The notes under the pieces are model-generated. The model was given only the letters and a program-made list of their open reading frames with translations. It did no database searches and had not been told where the DNA came from. The position numbers were made by a program, and so were the translations under genes. Positions 63,373 to 64,000 of a stretch of DNA of 64,000 nt are shown piece by piece; position 1 is the stretch's first letter, and every line of letters starts with the position of its first letter. This DNA comes from CBDHGY01 sp965263325 (GTDB taxonomy: Bacteria; Pseudomonadota; Alphaproteobacteria; Caulobacterales; Hyphomonadaceae), in NCBI GenBank assembly GCA_965263325.1, contig CBDHGY010000002.1, forward strand, positions 1,612,001 to 1,676,000. The letters run 5' to 3'.

Positions 63373-64000
63373 TTAAGCCGCTTTGTAACCGATCACGGCT
63401 TTAACTTCGAGGAATTCCTCAAAGCCGTGCTCACCCCACTCGCGGCCATTACCCGATTGTCCGTACCCGCCGAACGGCGCATTCATATCAAAGCCTTTTC
63501 CGTTGAGCTGAACCTGGCCCGCGCGGATGCGGTTCGCAACCTCTTTGGCCTCCGCTTCCGGGCCTTGGACATAACCTGCCAATCCATACACGGTGTCGTT
63601 CGCCATCTCGACGGCCTGATCGACATCTTCATATGGTAAGATGCAGAGCACTGGCCCGAATATTTCTTCGCGCGCGATCGTCATATCGTTTGTCACATCG
63701 GCGAAGACTGTTGGGCGAGCAAAGTATCCCTTATTGAACCCTTCCGGACGCCCTGTCCCACCGGCCACAAGGGTCGCACCTTCCTTGATACCCGTCTCAA
63801 TCAGATCCTGAACCTTCTGATACTGATTGCCATTCGAGATGGGACCGATTGCACCAGCCGGCGCTTCCGCAGGCATTGCAACCTGAACCGCCTCAGCAGC
63901 TTCCTTGGCGAACTTAACGGCATCTGCGTGCTGATCTTTTTGAACAAACATGCGAGACGGTGCATTACAGGATTGCCCCGTATTCTGCATCATATGGCTC
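63373..64000 (-). CDS. Aldehyde dehydrogenase, C-terminal part (truncated by window edge)
   Basis: About 209 C-terminal residues of a NAD(P)-dependent aldehyde dehydrogenase; the gene continues past the right edge. The active-site Cys lies in NTGQSCNAPSR at the left end of the visible frame, and FARPTVFADVTNDMTIAREEIFGPVLCI, PFGGYGQSGNGREWGEHGFEEFLEVK are the usual oligomerisation and C-terminal segments. Its substrate cannot be told from this half. It ends in a good terminator. Confidence 0.93.
   Translation of the reverse strand, partial: SHMMQNTGQSCNAPSRMFVQKDQHADAVKFAKEAAEAVQVAMPAEAPAGAIGPISNGNQYQKVQDLIETGIKEGATLVAGGTGRPEGFNKGYFARPTVFADVTNDMTIAREEIFGPVLCILPYEDVDQAVEMANDTVYGLAGYVQGPEAEAKEVANRIRAGQVQLNGKGFDMNAPFGGYGQSGNGREWGEHGFEEFLEVKAVIGYKAA

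Overview
This 64 kb window is chromosomal DNA of an alphaproteobacterium, most likely Caulobacterales/Hyphomonadaceae or a close relative (inference). The grounds are a CcrM-type DNA methylase, CobS/CobT cobaltochelatase subunits, a heat-shock sigma factor next to CarD and FdxA, a lipoprotein of the CC0125/CC1285 type, and the chromosomal order smc - DsbA-like - DciA-like - mutY. Genes are dense, mostly intact and of even composition. I see no phage, insertion sequence, CRISPR array or rRNA operon.

Layout. 1-7.4 kb: cobT and cobS on the minus strand, separated by a flavoprotein, a nuclease-like lipoprotein, a DUF3297 protein, a small lipoprotein and an S41 protease. 7.5-9.3 kb: two tandem paralogous outer-membrane barrels, each with its own terminator. 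9.5-15.6 kb: a minus-strand chain of helicase, S4 protein, TerB-like protein, fdxA, carD (with a long histone-like tail) and rpoH. 15.7-19.9 kb: a tiny membrane peptide, a DUF3108 protein, rpmB, then an amidohydrolase and a lipoprotein gene riddled with frameshifts. 19.9-27.6 kb: smc, two DsbA-like lipoproteins, a DciA-like protein, mutY and ccrM. 27.7-33.8 kb: a radical-SAM protein, a SIMPL protein, tRNA(CAU), kdsA, a methyltransferase, a YdcH-like protein, a roughly 470-nt structured RNA with its own terminator, and a luciferase-like monooxygenase. 33.8-39.5 kb: small secreted and membrane proteins, then a thiamine region in which two almost identical TPP riboswitches precede a hotdog-like gene and a VOC-lipoprotein/thiC pair. 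39.6-48.5 kb: a TIR-domain membrane protein, an arylamine N-acetyltransferase overlapping a CPBP protease antisense, a racemase-like protein, and mixed small enzymes including a nucleoside hydrolase/ribokinase pair. 48.5-55.4 kb: glmM, a CAP lipoprotein behind a hairpin that covers its ribosome-binding site, a formyltransferase, an orphan 647-residue membrane protein of lower GC, an SDR and a YghU-like protein. 55.5-60.2 kb: a 5-oxoprolinase operon (DUF2891 lipoprotein - YcsG-like transporter - pxpA - frameshifted pxpB - pxpC). 60.3-64 kb: an EamA transporter, envelope proteins and a truncated aldehyde dehydrogenase.

Most worth following up: the unassigned structured RNA at 32.2-32.67 kb, the twin TPP riboswitches with unusual clients, the TIR membrane protein, the orphan 647-residue protein, the CarD histone-like fusion, the YcsG-like NRAMP protein lacking the metal-site motifs, and the frameshift-dense stretch at 18.2-19.6 kb. 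Start codons were moved where a ribosome-binding site or signal peptide decided it. All family assignments come from reading the sequence, without database searches.
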